From NCBI GenBank assembly GCA_051294375.1, contig CM119268.1, positions 23,794,773-23,858,772 of the forward strand: a DNA stretch of 64,000 nt, read 5' to 3'. This document shows positions 56,901 to 64,000 of the stretch, piece after piece. Each line of letters starts with the position of its first letter. Within the stretch, counting starts at the first letter, position 1. The position numbers were made by a program, and so were the translations under genes. The notes beneath the pieces are model-generated. The model was not told the origin of the DNA. It ran no database searches and saw only the letters and a program-made list of their open reading frames with translations. The DNA comes from Paraspadella gotoi (taxonomy: Eukaryota > Chaetognatha).

Positions 56901-57952
56901 ACGTCGCCTAGGATCTCATCCATAAGGCGCTGAAAATCCTGTCCCGCATTCTTCAAACCAAATGGGCAACGAGGAAACACATAAAGGCCAAACGGTGTTA
57001 TAACGGCCGTCTTTTTCACATCCTTAGGGTCAACAGGTATCTGATGATAGCCTTTTAAAAGGTCTATCTTCGAGAATATAGTTTTTCCCTCTAACTGCGA
57101 ATTGAAATCAGTCAGTAGTTTTACAGGATACCTATCCTCCACTGTCTGGGCGTTCAGGCGCCTGTAGTCGCCACAGCAGCGCCATCCGCCGTCTGGTTTG
57201 GCAACTACGTGGAGTGGGGACGACCATTCTGATTTTCCACGTTTTGCAATACCTAATGAAACCATTCGTTCGAGTTCCCTCTTCGCCACTGCTAGCTTTT
57301 CAGGATCTAGGCGTCTTGCACGTGACTGACAAGGGCGTCCCTCTGTCGGGATCGAGTGGGTGACGCCATGTCTGGGGGATTTCAACTCGAATGTAGGTGT
57401 GGAAAGGGAGGGGAAAGAGTCAAGCAGCTTGTAGAATTTTTCGCCCTTTCTGTCGACGAAATTCACGTGGGCTGACGGCTCGTTCGATGTTGAGGCAGCT
57501 ATCGTCGAATAGTCTTTTAGATCGAGAAGGAGACCATCGCGATGGTTTGGTGCCAGAAAATTCTCCGCGAGAAAATCGGCGCCGAGTATGTGTTGTTTCA
57601 CGTCGGCGACGACGAATTGATAGCTGAATTTTCTGTTGCCTAATTGAACGATTCGGTCGATTGTTCCATAACAGTCGATAGGCGATCCATTGGCCGCCTG
57701 GAGTTTTGTTGATGGGTCTGGTCCTCGTTGACGTTGTTGAGGAGATGGTGGAACAATCGATAAAAGCGCGCCGCCATCTACGAGCCACTTAGTTCTGTCC
57801 CCGGCGTCTCTTATATATAGCAAATCATTGGAGGCCGGCGAACGAGTTGACTCTTGGGGGACGGCGTTCACCGTCGACGTCCCCCTTTGGAGTTTCCCTC
57901 TTTCTTCTTCTGCAGCTCCTCGAATTTCGCGCATCCTGGGTCGCAACTCCAA
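53975..57952 (-). CDS. pol: Element 3 pol polyprotein (protease, RT, RNase H, integrase)
   Basis: The frame of 1325 codons has no useful AUG at its front; the first codon counted is TTG, within gag. Entry is by -1 frameshift at 57892-57898, so about the first 18 codons are not used. Domains (codon numbers from 57952): aspartic protease about 45-145 with active-site D59-G60-G61 in place of D-T/S-G; RT about 215-410 with GDYRRLN 261-267, PFGL 320-323 and YLDD 357-360 (56873-56884); RNase H about 500-620 with D507, E548, D573; a Ser/Thr linker 629-720; integrase zinc site H827, H831, C861, C864 and core D893, D951, E987 (35 residues between the last two); a GPY module about 1115-1119; a Pro-rich tail 1194-1250. 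It makes cDNA and integrates it. Closely related to the remnants in elements 1 and 2. Confidence 0.95.
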   Translation of the reverse strand: MELRPRMREIRGAAEEERGKLQRGTSTVNAVPQESTRSPASNDLLYIRDAGDRTKWLVDGGALLSIVPPSPQQRQRGPDPSTKLQAANGSPIDCYGTIDRIVQLGNRKFSYQFVVADVKQHILGADFLAENFLAPNHRDGLLLDLKDYSTIAASTSNEPSAHVNFVDRKGEKFYKLLDSFPSLSTPTFELKSPRHGVTHSIPTEGRPCQSRARRLDPEKLAVAKRELERMVSLGIAKRGKSEWSSPLHVVAKPDGGWRCCGDYRRLNAQTVEDRYPVKLLTDFNSQLEGKTIFSKIDLLKGYHQIPVDPKDVKKTAVITPFGLYVFPRCPFGLKNAGQDFQRLMDEILGDVPHTFVYLDDILVASSTPEEHFQDLERVFKALDENGLVVNTKKCLLGQDSLEFLGFLVDKNGVRPLPERVQTLRETTRPTSIKELQRFLGMINYYRRFIPKVAHRCAPLYEALSGKPKSLTWTDDCEKSFEAIKEGLISAAQLHHPRTGAQLCVTTDASDHAVGAVLEQRGPKGWEPLAFFSAKLAKNQRLWPPFDRELYGAFRAVRHFRHWIEGRAFTLYTDHQSLVSAIRKKAEPQTIRQSYQLSVIAEFTTDIRYLKGKANVVADALSRPNAAETSTPSSSSASSLPSSTKTSKPSTTPASTSLSALSSSLSSPTTTSTTPTTPASTSSALSSSSSSTSTSTVSAIASPLSSSSSSSTTSSSSTSSVKTSTESQKQTDERQNDSRDKTNIKPNRLEDVNAVIASLTSFEVDFEQMAREQSLDPDFQRISEDARTGLTFRKIKIGDQDLLTDISNGPARPFVPASWRRKIFEIIHGLGHPGVEATRKAISSKFVWTNMRQDITRWARDCIDCQRAKITRHVVPQIGDFKIPPRRFQHLNLDLVKMPKSNGFAHLLTIVDRFSRWPTAIPIHDTLTPTIIDALSLHWISIFGTPSIITTDRGSQFNSALWRQLTKSWGIKHQMTTSYHPQANGLVERFHRRLKESLIALAKNEKEKWYWKLPLTLLAIRTTIKEDVGASAADLVFGEGLSVPGSIIGNPQVDDNELSQQRRRQLSRLRVEVARLQPTSTSAHQQPNVHLPANLESAKYVFIRRAGVQPMLEPPYEGPYRVINRNGLNMTIEIPSTGRQIVNIARVKPAWVSDEDLEIEENDLRQERRPGRRPGVRTRQPAPSDRITRSKTKRAAPPPPSPPPSPPPPITSLTSPQQPHSLPDPISSPLRFLQPASYSPSPPRQTTPPQIERKENNNNNNREMNEPTCERFSKPTAENFSSKKLYNRPTYAIVLKEMLSRQMNENEKQKNLSTSLISDRSQLPPS
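55793..56068 (-). repeat. Ser/Thr linker-coding low-complexity insert in pol
   Basis: The plus strand shows imperfect 'gacgacgatgacgtcgacg' trinucleotide-rich sequence. On the coding strand it gives about 92 residues that are mostly Ser, Thr, Pro and Ala between RNase H and integrase. The frame is kept, so length changes have been in multiples of three. Confidence 0.85.
57856..57898 (-). promoter_or_regulatory. Programmed -1 ribosomal frameshift signal, gag to pol
   Basis: On the minus strand the heptamer G GGA AAC (57892-57898) lies in phase with gag codons 359-360 and can re-pair as GGG AAA in the pol frame. After a 6-base spacer comes an 8-bp perfect stem, GGGGGACG (57878-57885) with CGTCCCCC (57856-57863), with a 14-base loop that contains the gag stop codon. 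Heptamer, spacing and stem match the established pattern for -1 frameshifting in retroelements and viruses, and the frame relation of gag and pol is exactly -1. Confidence 0.9.
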
Positions 57953-58971
57953 GCATCATCGCCGAATTTTATATGCTTGGAGCATAGCGTCGTCAATTTA
58001 GTTTTCGTTTTCCCTTTGGATGGCTGCTGCTGACGTTTTTTTCCGTTGAAAGGCTTACGAGAACGGCTATCGACGGCATTGACGCCGTCTTCGTCGTTTG
58101 AGTCGGAGTCGTGGGCGTGTTGACGATTATAGTCGACGTTGTGAACTAGGGAGGACGCCTGGCGTATCTTCACGTTGCCTTCGTTATCGTAGTGGCGGTC
58201 GGCGATCTTACACAGTTCGCTGGCTGTTATGTCGTCCGCTTTATCCTCTAGCTGACGTCTGATTTCCGTTGGCAACTCTCTGAGGATTTTTTCTTTTCGT
58301 ATGTCGTCTATAGTCACCGTTCTGGTTTTGTCCTCGAGTTGTGCCAACATTTTCGAGGGTTTAGTGGCGTCGACGTCGAGGGCGTCGATGATATTGGACG
58401 CCTGTTGTCGTCGAGTCAGGCCATATTCGGATCTGAGGTAACGGATGAATTCGTTCCAGGTTGCCTCTGTCGTTTCACCAAAAAGATATTGGTTGATCTT
58501 AGGATCAACGTCGACTCCGATCTTCGCTTCCAAATGAGCGAATTTGTTTCGAGGGTTAGTTATGCCGGCCCTGGTGTACGCGGCTTCAATTCGCTTTATC
58601 CAGATCTCGATGTTTTTTGTATCAAAATCTGGTAAGTCCGGTTTCCTATTCGAAACGCGTTCCAAAGCACGTGTAGCGGCGGCGAGAGCGGCACGGAGCT
58701 CGTCGTTCTCGTCCCTTAAGTCTCTAGGAGCGGCGGCGCTGTTGGTCGGTCGGTCTGTCGCCATCGCGGCGTCCTCGAAATCGGCGGCGCCGTTTGATGC
58801 GTAGTTGAAGATGGCCGCGGCGTCAGTAAACGTGGGAGAGATCGAACGCGATCGCTGTCCTCGTCCGAAACCACAGGGAATCTGCAGTCTTATCGCCTCG
58901 TTTTGTCGGTCTTCTGCCGCGGCGTCGCGGTGAGCGGAACGAAGGCGGGAGCGGAGATCTGAGTCGCTCAT
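57868..58971 (-). CDS. gag: Element 3 Gag (capsid/nucleocapsid) protein
   Basis: 367 codons from ATG at 58969-58971 to TGA at 57868-57870. N-terminal 1-70 is basic and Ser-rich; 83-107 may form a coiled coil (LRDENDELRAALAAATRALERV); 109-260 is the capsid-like core typical of invertebrate gypsy Gags (PDLPDFDTKNIEIWIKRIE, WNEFIRYL). The C-terminal end carries a zinc knuckle C330-x2-H333-x9-C343-x3-C347 rather than the retroviral CX2CX4HX4C, followed by a basic tail. It forms the particle that packages element RNA. The start is chosen because it precedes all conserved sequence and lies about 190 bases from the 5' LTR. Confidence 0.93.
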   Translation of the reverse strand: MSDSDLRSRLRSAHRDAAAEDRQNEAIRLQIPCGFGRGQRSRSISPTFTDAAAIFNYASNGAADFEDAAMATDRPTNSAAAPRDLRDENDELRAALAAATRALERVSNRKPDLPDFDTKNIEIWIKRIEAAYTRAGITNPRNKFAHLEAKIGVDVDPKINQYLFGETTEATWNEFIRYLRSEYGLTRRQQASNIIDALDVDATKPSKMLAQLEDKTRTVTIDDIRKEKILRELPTEIRRQLEDKADDITASELCKIADRHYDNEGNVKIRQASSLVHNVDYNRQHAHDSDSNDEDGVNAVDSRSRKPFNGKKRQQQPSKGKTKTKLTTLCSKHIKFGDDAWSCDPGCAKFEELQKKKEGNSKGGRRR

Positions 58972-59158
58972 CTATGTCTTTGACCCCGTCGTTTCGTTGT
59001 GGAGACGTAGGAAAAAAGAGAGGGGAGGAAAGTGTGAGAAGATTGGGCGACTTTCTCACTTAATTCCCGATTTTAACCCAATCTTACCTTGGAAAAGGTT
59101 TAAATCCACTTTGTTCTCCAATGGTCGGTCGGTCTGTTCTTTGTCGGTTCTCACCATG
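58972..59158 (-). other. Element 3 leader with possible primer-binding site and splice donor
   Basis: Two bases after the 5' LTR the minus strand reads TGGTGAGAACCGACAA, beginning with TGG as primer-binding sites for tRNA 3' CCA ends do. I cannot name the tRNA. Further on, CCAAGGTAAGATTGG (about 59079-59093) fits a splice donor. No spliced product is evident. Confidence 0.5.
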
Positions 59159-59664
59159 TGTGGCAAGGCCCACGAGTTATGCCACAGCGTGACGGGGGGC
59201 GTGACAACACGAGTGTCACGTACTAAGACGATTATTATGAGTAATGACGTCGCAGGGAAAATGTGTCACGTGATGAATAATTAATTGTTTTTGATAACTC
59301 ATTAATGTATTCTATACATTTGTTGTGATAAAATAAAACGAAGGAATATCATAGTAAATGATAAGAGCATAGTTTATTTCATGAGTTAAAATCCAGACTG
59401 AATTTGATTCAGTAAACAATCAATAAAGAAGAGTATCAAATAACAAAAGGTTTAAACCATATTGACATCTACTGGAGATTGAGGTAAAACAAAAGATTCC
59501 AGCTTTTGTTAAAGTTATAACAAGGATATTTGTTCAAAAGATTTTATGGTTGTCTGGATGGCTGAGAGTTGTAACTCTAGACATTCCAGAGCTCGAGTCC
59601 GGGTTCGATCCCGGAGGCGGAGATATTATTTTCATAATTGGAATAAACTACTCAATTAACTACA
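59159..59664 (-). repeat. 5' LTR of element 3
   Basis: Partner of 53174-53678. Differences are indels only (for example 'ggggtgggcg' against 'ggggggcg', 'gattcagc' against 'gattccagc', 'ggatgctg' against 'ggatggctg'). It carries the same CACGTG (59267-59272) and TGACGTC (59245-59251) words. It should hold the element's promoter. Confidence 0.95.
59551..59631 (+). other. tRNA-like segment in 5' LTR, antisense to the element
   Basis: Same segment as at 53560-53638, with a fuller A-box-like word (TGGCTGAGAG) and the same B-box GGTTCGATCCC, about 42 bases apart, which is within the usual Pol III A-B spacing range. The T-arm stem is intact; no acceptor stem. Confidence 0.6.
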
Positions 59665-59885
59665 ACCTTAAACCTTAACCCTATTTCCTATTCCCTAACC
59701 CTACACTCATCCTTATCCTTAACCTAATCCTTAACCTTCATCGTTAATCCTTAATTTCAACCTTAACCTTAACCTAACTCTATTCTTTAATCCTACCCTA
59801 ATCCTAATCCTTAACCTAATCCTAATCTTAATCCTTAATCAATAATTTAATCTTTATTCTCTATTCCTAACCTTTACTTTAATCT
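59665..59885. repeat. Degenerate CCTTAA-like tract, right of element 3
   Basis: Continuation of 52795-53173, starting with the second ACCT. It fades after 'cctaacctttactttaatc'. Confidence 0.8.
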
Positions 59886-59989
59886 TCTTTTTTTTTAAAA
59901 AACTAAATTAATTCCGAATTTAAAATGAAATAAGGCGATATGAGAAAATAACGCCCCAAAAAATAAAAAAAAAAAATCTTAAAAGCATA

Positions 59990-61936
59990 AGGATCAAGCC
60001 ATGATGATAGTCATTCATTGATGCGATGATAGTCATTCATTGACGCGATGAATCATTCATCGTAAATAAAACAACAATGCGTGTATGAGTGAAAGAGAGA
60101 GAGAGAGAGGCTGGACAGTTTTCCCGCCAACGAAACGCATTATTAGGTCTCTCTCGTTTATAAAGAATAATCAGAATTTTTAGGGAAAAATCCACGAAAA
60201 TCTCGGATGTAAATTTGGGATTTTGTATTGAGAAAAAAGCGCGGAATAAATGGCGATAATAAAAGTTTTTAGAAGGAAAAAAGGAGAGAGAGAGAGAGAA
60301 AGGAGAGGAGAGAGAAGCTGGACAGCCGCTGGACCGCCGCTGGACTGCCGCTGCAGAGCTGAACTCATTTTCCGACGAATATGAGTAGGGACGAACTCTT
60401 TTCCTTTCTATAAAAAAATATTACAAAATAAATATTTGGGTATAGAGCCATATAAGAAATTTTTTGTACATTGAAAGTAAACTTAAAAATGCATAAATTT
60501 TCGTTTGAGCATGTTCCCATACTAAATTTTTTATTCACCCCATTGAGAGGGGCTCCCCTATTCAGAAGAAAAAAAACTAAACTCTTTTCAATAATAATGA
60601 TCCAAAATTATAATCCCTATTAACAAAATATATAGTTGAAAATACTCAGTTAACGACTATGATATTTTTTGACTTCCAAATATTTTTTTTACTTATCAAA
60701 AAAAAATTTTATTTCCTCATTTTTAAAAAATTTTAATCTTGAATGAAATTTTTGATTGTTCTTTTTTTAGGAAGAAACCAGACTGAGGTCAAATTTTATA
60801 TTTGCATATTTAATTAATTTATAAATAGTTATCACAACTCAATAAATTATTATTTAAAAAAAAGATAAAAATGATTTAAATATATACACTAAAAATATTT
60901 ATAAATTTAATAATAGTATAAATTATCAGAATAACAAAAAAAGTAATGTTTAATTTGACTATATCTCTCTTATCAACTCCTATTTTAGATATAATTTTGC
61001 CAATAGTGGGCCAACCGGTTCAAAGTTACAATAATAAATAAATACAAATTTATTTTTTTTTAATGTAATGCATATTGTTCGGCGAAAAGTGCTGCAATAT
61101 ATAATATGTCACATTAGCTGATTTACATGTGACAATGCATGTTAATATAAGTTATTCTTTCACTTTTTTAAAAATGTATCCACGAAAATCTCGGATGTAA
61201 ATTTGGGATTTTGTATTGAGAAAAAAGCCCCGAATAAAAGTTTTTTAGAAAGAAAACATAATCATAATTTTTCAAAAAAAGAACGATCACGCAAGAGATC
61301 GTAAAGAGAGAGAAAGAGAGACAAAGCTGACAGCTGCTTGAAGGCCGCTGTACAGTCAGTGCAGAAACTGAACTCGTTTTTTTCTGAAATAAAAGAATAA
61401 AAGAAATAAAAGAAATAAAAGAAAGGCAAAAAATGTTACAATGGTTTACAATTGGAAATTTTTCCAATTTTTTCAATCGCAGCTTGTAAAAGATTTTATT
61501 TTTATTTGTATTAAAATTAAGATATAGCTTCTGCATTAAAAAGTTATTTTTGAGTTCCCATTTTTATTAGAGATTTAAAAAAAATTTTTTGAATTTCATC
61601 TTCAATATTATATACTGCAATATGTAAATTAGATTAAAGCATTTCTATATACTAATTTGGATATGATAATGAGTACTATAATCTCATTTGCATATTGCAG
61701 TAAATCATAATGAAGTGGAAATTCAAACAAAAATACTTAAATCCAAAATGTAATAAGAAAATATCAAAGCTATTTCAAGTTGAGAAGCCATATCTAAATT
61801 TTTTAACTTACTATGATCGCACACTTTTGTAAAACTTTAGAATAATTCATATAATTTTATTTAAAAAAAAACGTAAGTACAGCCAAACGCTATAAAAGCG
61901 TAGTAGTTTTTATTTAAAAACAGCGTGACGGCCGCC

Positions 61937-61968
<32 letters not shown>

Positions 61969-62045
61969 CTACATCACAAAGAAGCTCACCCGAATCAATA
62001 TCAAGCCTGAACCGGCTTCGCCGGTCATGGCTTGATAACAATTCT
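59990..62045 (+). repeat. Repeat family E, second long copy
   Basis: It opens with the minisatellite unit (60000-60060) and runs co-linear with 32231-34765, about 500 bases shorter. The module 'ccacgaaaatctcggatgta' plus 'gggattttgtattgag' occurs at about 60190-60240 and 61180-61225. A (GAC)n array lies at 61933-61970 and the end reads 'gaaccggcttcgccggtca'. The small minus-strand open frames over the module (FSQYKIPNLHPRFSW) are alike because the DNA is repeated. Confidence 0.75.
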
Positions 62046-62223
62046 AAAAGATTTCATTGATTTTTTCGTCTCAGAGAAACAAAAGAAGAAATATGATAAT
62101 TAAGTTGAAGATAATTTTATGGAAATCAACTCTATTCGGATTTTGCTTCATCATTGGATTCATCGTCGAGAGATTCGATCAAATTCTGACCAAAATCTAC
62201 AAAATTGCGTCGGAATGAAGATA
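62046..62223. other. Short unannotated spacer
   Basis: AT-rich. A possible short coding-like patch ('caactctattcggattttgcttcatcattgg') has no supporting context. Confidence 0.4.
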
Positions 62224-62224
62224 C

Positions 62225-62428
62225 ATAAGGGTTGATAGCATATTCTGGGTAAGGGTTGATAGCTTATTCTGAGTAAGGGTTGATAGCTTATTCTGAGTAA
62301 GGGTTGATAGCTTATTCTGAGTAAGGGTTGATAGCTTATTCTGAGTAAGGGTTGATAGCTTATTCTGAGTAAGGGTTGATAGCTTATTCTGAGTAAGGGT
62401 TGAGAGCTTATTCTGAGTAAGGGTTGAA
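62225..62428. repeat. 24-bp tandem repeat, about 8 copies
   Basis: The unit 'gtaagggttgatagcttattctga' repeats with almost no variation (first copy 'gcatattctgg', last 'gagagctta'). High identity implies recent expansion or copy conversion. The unit contains TAAGGG. Confidence 0.95.
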
Positions 62429-62535
62429 ATTTAGACTACTCTTTTTTTTTTAATAACGATAACGATATTAACACAATTGAATACAATTCAATTCTTTTAT
62501 CAATATTGAATATTTTTTCAGATTTTTTGCTGCGG

Positions 62536-62536
62536 C

Positions 62537-62567
<31 letters not shown>

Positions 62568-62612
62568 AACGACGAAGACGACGACGACGACGACGATGAC
62601 GACGATAACCAC
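62536..62612. repeat. (GAC/GAT)n trinucleotide array
   Basis: 'gacgacgacgacgac' with 'aac', 'gaa' and 'gat' interruptions, like the arrays at 34615-34652 and 61933-61970 near the end of repeat E. Confidence 0.95.
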
Positions 62613-62678
62613 ATCAATTCATATACAAGTGAGGAGAAAATAATTTAAAGAGATTTATTAATTCTACTCAAACTATGT

Positions 62679-62680
<2 letters not shown>

Positions 62681-62735
<55 letters not shown>
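62681..62735. repeat. (CT)n microsatellite
   Basis: Pure CT tract. Confidence 0.97.
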
Positions 62736-62969
62736 ACACTGCCCTACCATTCTACCATTGACCTATGTAGTTGTATTCTGAGTAAAATAAAATAATAATA
62801 AATTTCAATGACATTTTGAAAAATTATTTATTAAAAAATGAGATCAGATTCAGAAATCCAATTAAGTATTTTAATTGGTTCGAGAATTATATATGTTATT
62901 AAATTAGATGATAATTTAACTATTTTTTAATAGAACGTAGTACTAACGTAGCTTGGGATGAGAAAGAGG

Positions 62970-63008
<39 letters not shown>

Positions 63009-63035
63009 GATGAGAGAGATAGAGAGAGAGATGAG

Positions 63036-63087
<52 letters not shown>

Positions 63088-63178
63088 ATGAGAAGAGAGA
63101 GAGAGCGAGATAGAGAGAGAGAAAGAGAGAGAGAGGAGAGAGAGAGAGAGAGGAGCAGATAGAGTGAGAGGAGAGAGA

Positions 63179-63228
<50 letters not shown>

Positions 63229-64000
63229 GAGTCAATTTCCCTTCACTTTCACTAACGCGTCTTCAACTTTGAGCGACGAAACCAAAAATTCTTTTTTTCT
63301 CGAGAAGACAGATCAGAGGACGAATCTTGTGTGAGGAGATAGCGAGAGGCCTGAGAGGGAGAGGGAGATGAGGGGGAGAGGGAGAAGGAGAGGGAGAAGG
63401 AGAAGGGGAGGGAGATAGAGAAAGGGAGGGAGAACGGGAGAGAGAAGGAGAGGGAGAAGGGGAGGGATGGAGTGGAGAAGGGGTAGGGAAAAGAGGCAGG
63501 TAAGTGGCGGCAAGGAAGCAGGAAGCAGAGGAAGAAGGAGAAGTGAAAGGGAGATGTAAGAAGGGGAGGGGTAAGAAAGCGGAGGAAGAGGGAGAAGAGT
63601 AGGGAGCGAGAGTAGAAGGGAAAGAGAAAGGGGACAGGAAGGAGAGGGGAGAGGAGAAGGAGGGGAGGGAAGAGGCGGGTAAGAGGAGTGATGGAGAGGC
63701 AGAATACGTAGGAAGAGGGGAAGAGGGGAAGGAAGATGAGAATTCAAAAAATATCAGGGAGACTCGCTACACACGACATATAGACAATTTGACAGAGAGA
63801 CGGATAGTCAGAAAACAGACAGACAGATCCCCACCCAAGACTTAAGACAACAAAATGGAGAGAAAGACCGGAAAAGGTTGACTGCCAAAGAGAAAGAATT
63901 AACATACGTCAGTTAAACGGACAGACGGACCGACAGTTAGACCACCAGCCACACAGAGGGACAGACAGACTGTCCTCTAGTTTAAGATGGTTAGATAGAC
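62970..64000. repeat. GA, GGGA and GACA low-complexity region
   Basis: (GA)n with GGAGA breaks at 62970-63230; an irregular GGGAGA/GAAGGGG purine tract at about 63345-63740; and GACA/GACGGAC words at about 63790-64000. A short complex island (63231-63320) separates the first two. Long Ser/Leu/Pro frames on the minus strand come from composition. No gene is supported at the window end. Confidence 0.9.

Larger units (their letters stand above)
53174..59664 (-). mobile_element. Ty3/gypsy LTR retrotransposon, element 3 (essentially intact)
   Basis: 6491 bases on the minus strand with 506- and 505-bp LTRs, a leader, gag, a pol frame overlapping gag by 85 bases in the -1 frame, a 3' untranslated stretch, and a purine tract (minus strand AAGAAGGGGG, 53681-53690) two bases before the 3' LTR. 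The LTRs differ only by about five small indels and no substitutions that I could find, implying recent insertion. RT, RNase H and integrase catalytic motifs are all present. One protease residue is abnormal. The element is plausibly close to active, subject to that residue. Confidence 0.95.

Noticed and set aside
63313-63747. Leu/Pro/Ser-rich 144-codon frame on the minus strand
   Set aside because: Translation of a GGGAGA-type purine tract.
1-64000. CRISPR array, bacterial defence or prophage genes
   Set aside because: No regularly spaced conserved repeats with unique spacers, no operons or ribosome binding sites; all regular arrays are head-to-tail satellites.

Overview
This window looks like repeat-dominated nuclear DNA from a metazoan, most likely an invertebrate. 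It is AT-rich overall, full of long (CT)n/(GA)n tracts, and carries Ty3/gypsy-type LTR retrotransposons, a hAT-like non-autonomous DNA transposon, SINE-like GC-rich repeats, minisatellites and degenerate CCCTAA/CCTTAA tracts. I see no bacterial operon structure, no rRNA, no convincing complete tRNA gene and no CRISPR array. Species cannot be fixed from the sequence. Five short N runs (1661-1684, 1774-1798, 21758-21782, 25218-25227, 35641-35665) are scaffold gaps. Several duplicated copies differ almost only by single-base indels, which suggests long-read consensus error as well as real decay.

Layout. 1-15.1 kb: microsatellites and dispersed repeats, including an inverted repeat (about 1.2-1.8 kb against 3.27-4.29 kb) with a GC-rich insertion in one arm, and a foldback element at 14.69-14.86 kb. 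15.17-20.61 kb: gypsy element 1, with LTRs and a decayed gag-pol on the minus strand. 20.9-26.2 kb: duplicated non-coding units, a SINE-like repeat, and partial copies of an ankyrin-repeat gene. 26.2-30.65 kb: a stretch with no recognisable gene. 30.65-36.6 kb: degraded copies of the same units plus dispersed repeat family E. 36.6-39.33 kb: the best host-gene candidate, minus strand, with an NC-box resembling LRAT proteins followed by a P-loop, then a long helical acidic region, interrupted by indel frame breaks. 40.04-41.01 kb: a hAT-like element with 8-bp target duplications. 41.1-44.6 kb: tandem repeats, a coding-like relic and one candidate exon. 44.66-51.08 kb: gypsy element 2, decayed. 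52.5-52.7 kb: two small candidate exons on the plus strand. 53.17-59.66 kb: gypsy element 3, essentially intact. 59.7-64 kb: CCTTAA-like tract, repeat family E, a 24-bp tandem array, and GA/GAC microsatellites.

The clearest functional unit is gypsy element 3. It has 505/506-bp TG...CA LTRs, a 4-bp target duplication ACCT, gag (367 aa) and a 1325-codon pol frame with protease, reverse transcriptase, RNase H and DD35E integrase. A textbook -1 frameshift signal (GGGAAAC, 6-nt spacer, 8-bp stem) sits in the gag/pol overlap. Oddities are DGG instead of DT/SG at the protease active site, a roughly 90-residue Ser/Thr linker, and a B-box tRNA-like segment antisense in each LTR. All three gypsy elements lie in the same orientation and in different states of decay. 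I found no clear case of a wholly new multi-gene system. The NC-box/P-loop/ankyrin locus is the best candidate for a little-described host gene.
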